From positions 1-6,450 of the forward strand of contig CALKJX010000028.1 in the NCBI GenBank assembly GCA_937995555.1: DNA of 6,450 bases. Reading direction: 5' to 3'. The position numbers and the translations under genes were made by a program. The DNA is from an uncultured Elioraea sp. (lineage in GTDB: Bacteria; Pseudomonadota; Alphaproteobacteria; Acetobacterales; Acetobacteraceae). The notes under the pieces were generated by a model. It made no database searches and was not told the DNA's origin. It was given only the letters and a program-made list of their open reading frames with translations. This document shows, piece by piece, positions 6,305-6,450 of the stretch. Positions within the stretch are counted from its first letter, which is position 1. Every line of letters starts with the position of its first letter.

Positions 6305-6450
6305 ATGGAAATCGTGGTGCTGCCCGGCGACGGGATCGGGCCGGAGATCACCGAGGCGACGCTCGCGGTGCTGCGCGCGGCCGATGCGCGGTTCACGCTG
6401 GGCCTGAGTTTCGAGACGCACCAGGTCGGGCTCGCGACCCTGAAGACGCA
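6305..6450 (+). CDS. Isocitrate/isopropylmalate dehydrogenase family protein, N-terminal fragment
   Basis: The first 48 codons of a beta-decarboxylating dehydrogenase; the gene continues past the window end. The protein opens MEIVVLPGDGIGPEITEATL, the N-terminal signature shared by isopropylmalate, isocitrate, homoisocitrate and tartrate dehydrogenases, which oxidise 2-hydroxy diacids with NAD(P)+ and a divalent metal. The segment that follows (FETHQVGLATLKT) differs from standard LeuB, where a GG(x)AID-type stretch is expected, so this is more likely one of the less characterised paralogs than leuB itself. Specificity cannot be set without the rest of the protein. It follows the AsnB-like stop by 14 bases on the same strand, so co-transcription is likely although no functional link is evident. 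Confidence 0.85.
   Translation, partial: MEIVVLPGDGIGPEITEATLAVLRAADARFTLGLSFETHQVGLATLKT

Noticed and set aside
1..6450. Search for CRISPR repeats, tRNA or rRNA genes, insertion-sequence ends, or foreign-looking low-GC islands.
   Set aside because: No spaced direct repeats, tRNA-like arms or transposase motifs were seen by eye, and composition is uniform throughout; nearly every base is in a gene of known family.

Overview
The window is a gene-dense, very GC-rich bacterial segment with strong G/C preference at third codon positions. The gene content (pyruvate, phosphate dikinase; a YgfZ-type protein; a group of LPS-type glycosyltransferases with an asparagine-synthase-like amidotransferase) and the near absence of intergenic DNA suggest an alphaproteobacterium. 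Rhodospirillales/Acetobacteraceae is a plausible placement, but it is inferred from style and family resemblance, not from a marker gene.

Layout. Positions 2-379 (+) hold the C-terminal end of pyruvate, phosphate dikinase. It converges on a two-gene minus-strand operon: a YgfZ/GcvT-like folate-binding protein (1684 to 863), then a small PEMT/ICMT-type membrane methyltransferase (866 to 396), coupled through a GTGA overlap. A 67-bp divergent gap (1685-1751) separates this operon from a plus-strand operon of four tightly packed genes: a GT9 heptosyltransferase-like enzyme (1752-2723), a GT2 WaaE/KdtX-like enzyme (2720-3499), a GT4 enzyme (3496-4524) and an AsnB-type glutamine amidotransferase (4524-6290). 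The joints are GTGA, GTGA and TGATG. A strong Shine-Dalgarno sequence then opens a fifth gene, the N-terminus of an isocitrate/isopropylmalate-dehydrogenase-family protein (6305 to beyond the window end).

How the genes work together. GT9, GT2 and GT4 enzymes encoded side by side are typical of lipopolysaccharide core or another envelope glycan, each adding a sugar on the cytoplasmic side. The AsnB-like enzyme is translationally coupled to them and probably supplies ammonia to amidate a carboxylated sugar or acceptor rather than making free asparagine; this is inference from context. The dehydrogenase downstream may be co-transcribed but is metabolic by family. The minus-strand pair is functionally separate: Fe-S cluster maintenance plus an orphan membrane methyltransferase.

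I saw no tRNA, rRNA, CRISPR array, insertion sequence, attachment site or strong terminator. All genes are of known families and no clearly new system is visible. The main points of interest are the coupled GT-amidotransferase cassette, the lack of a ribosome binding site before its first gene, and a few departures from family motifs.
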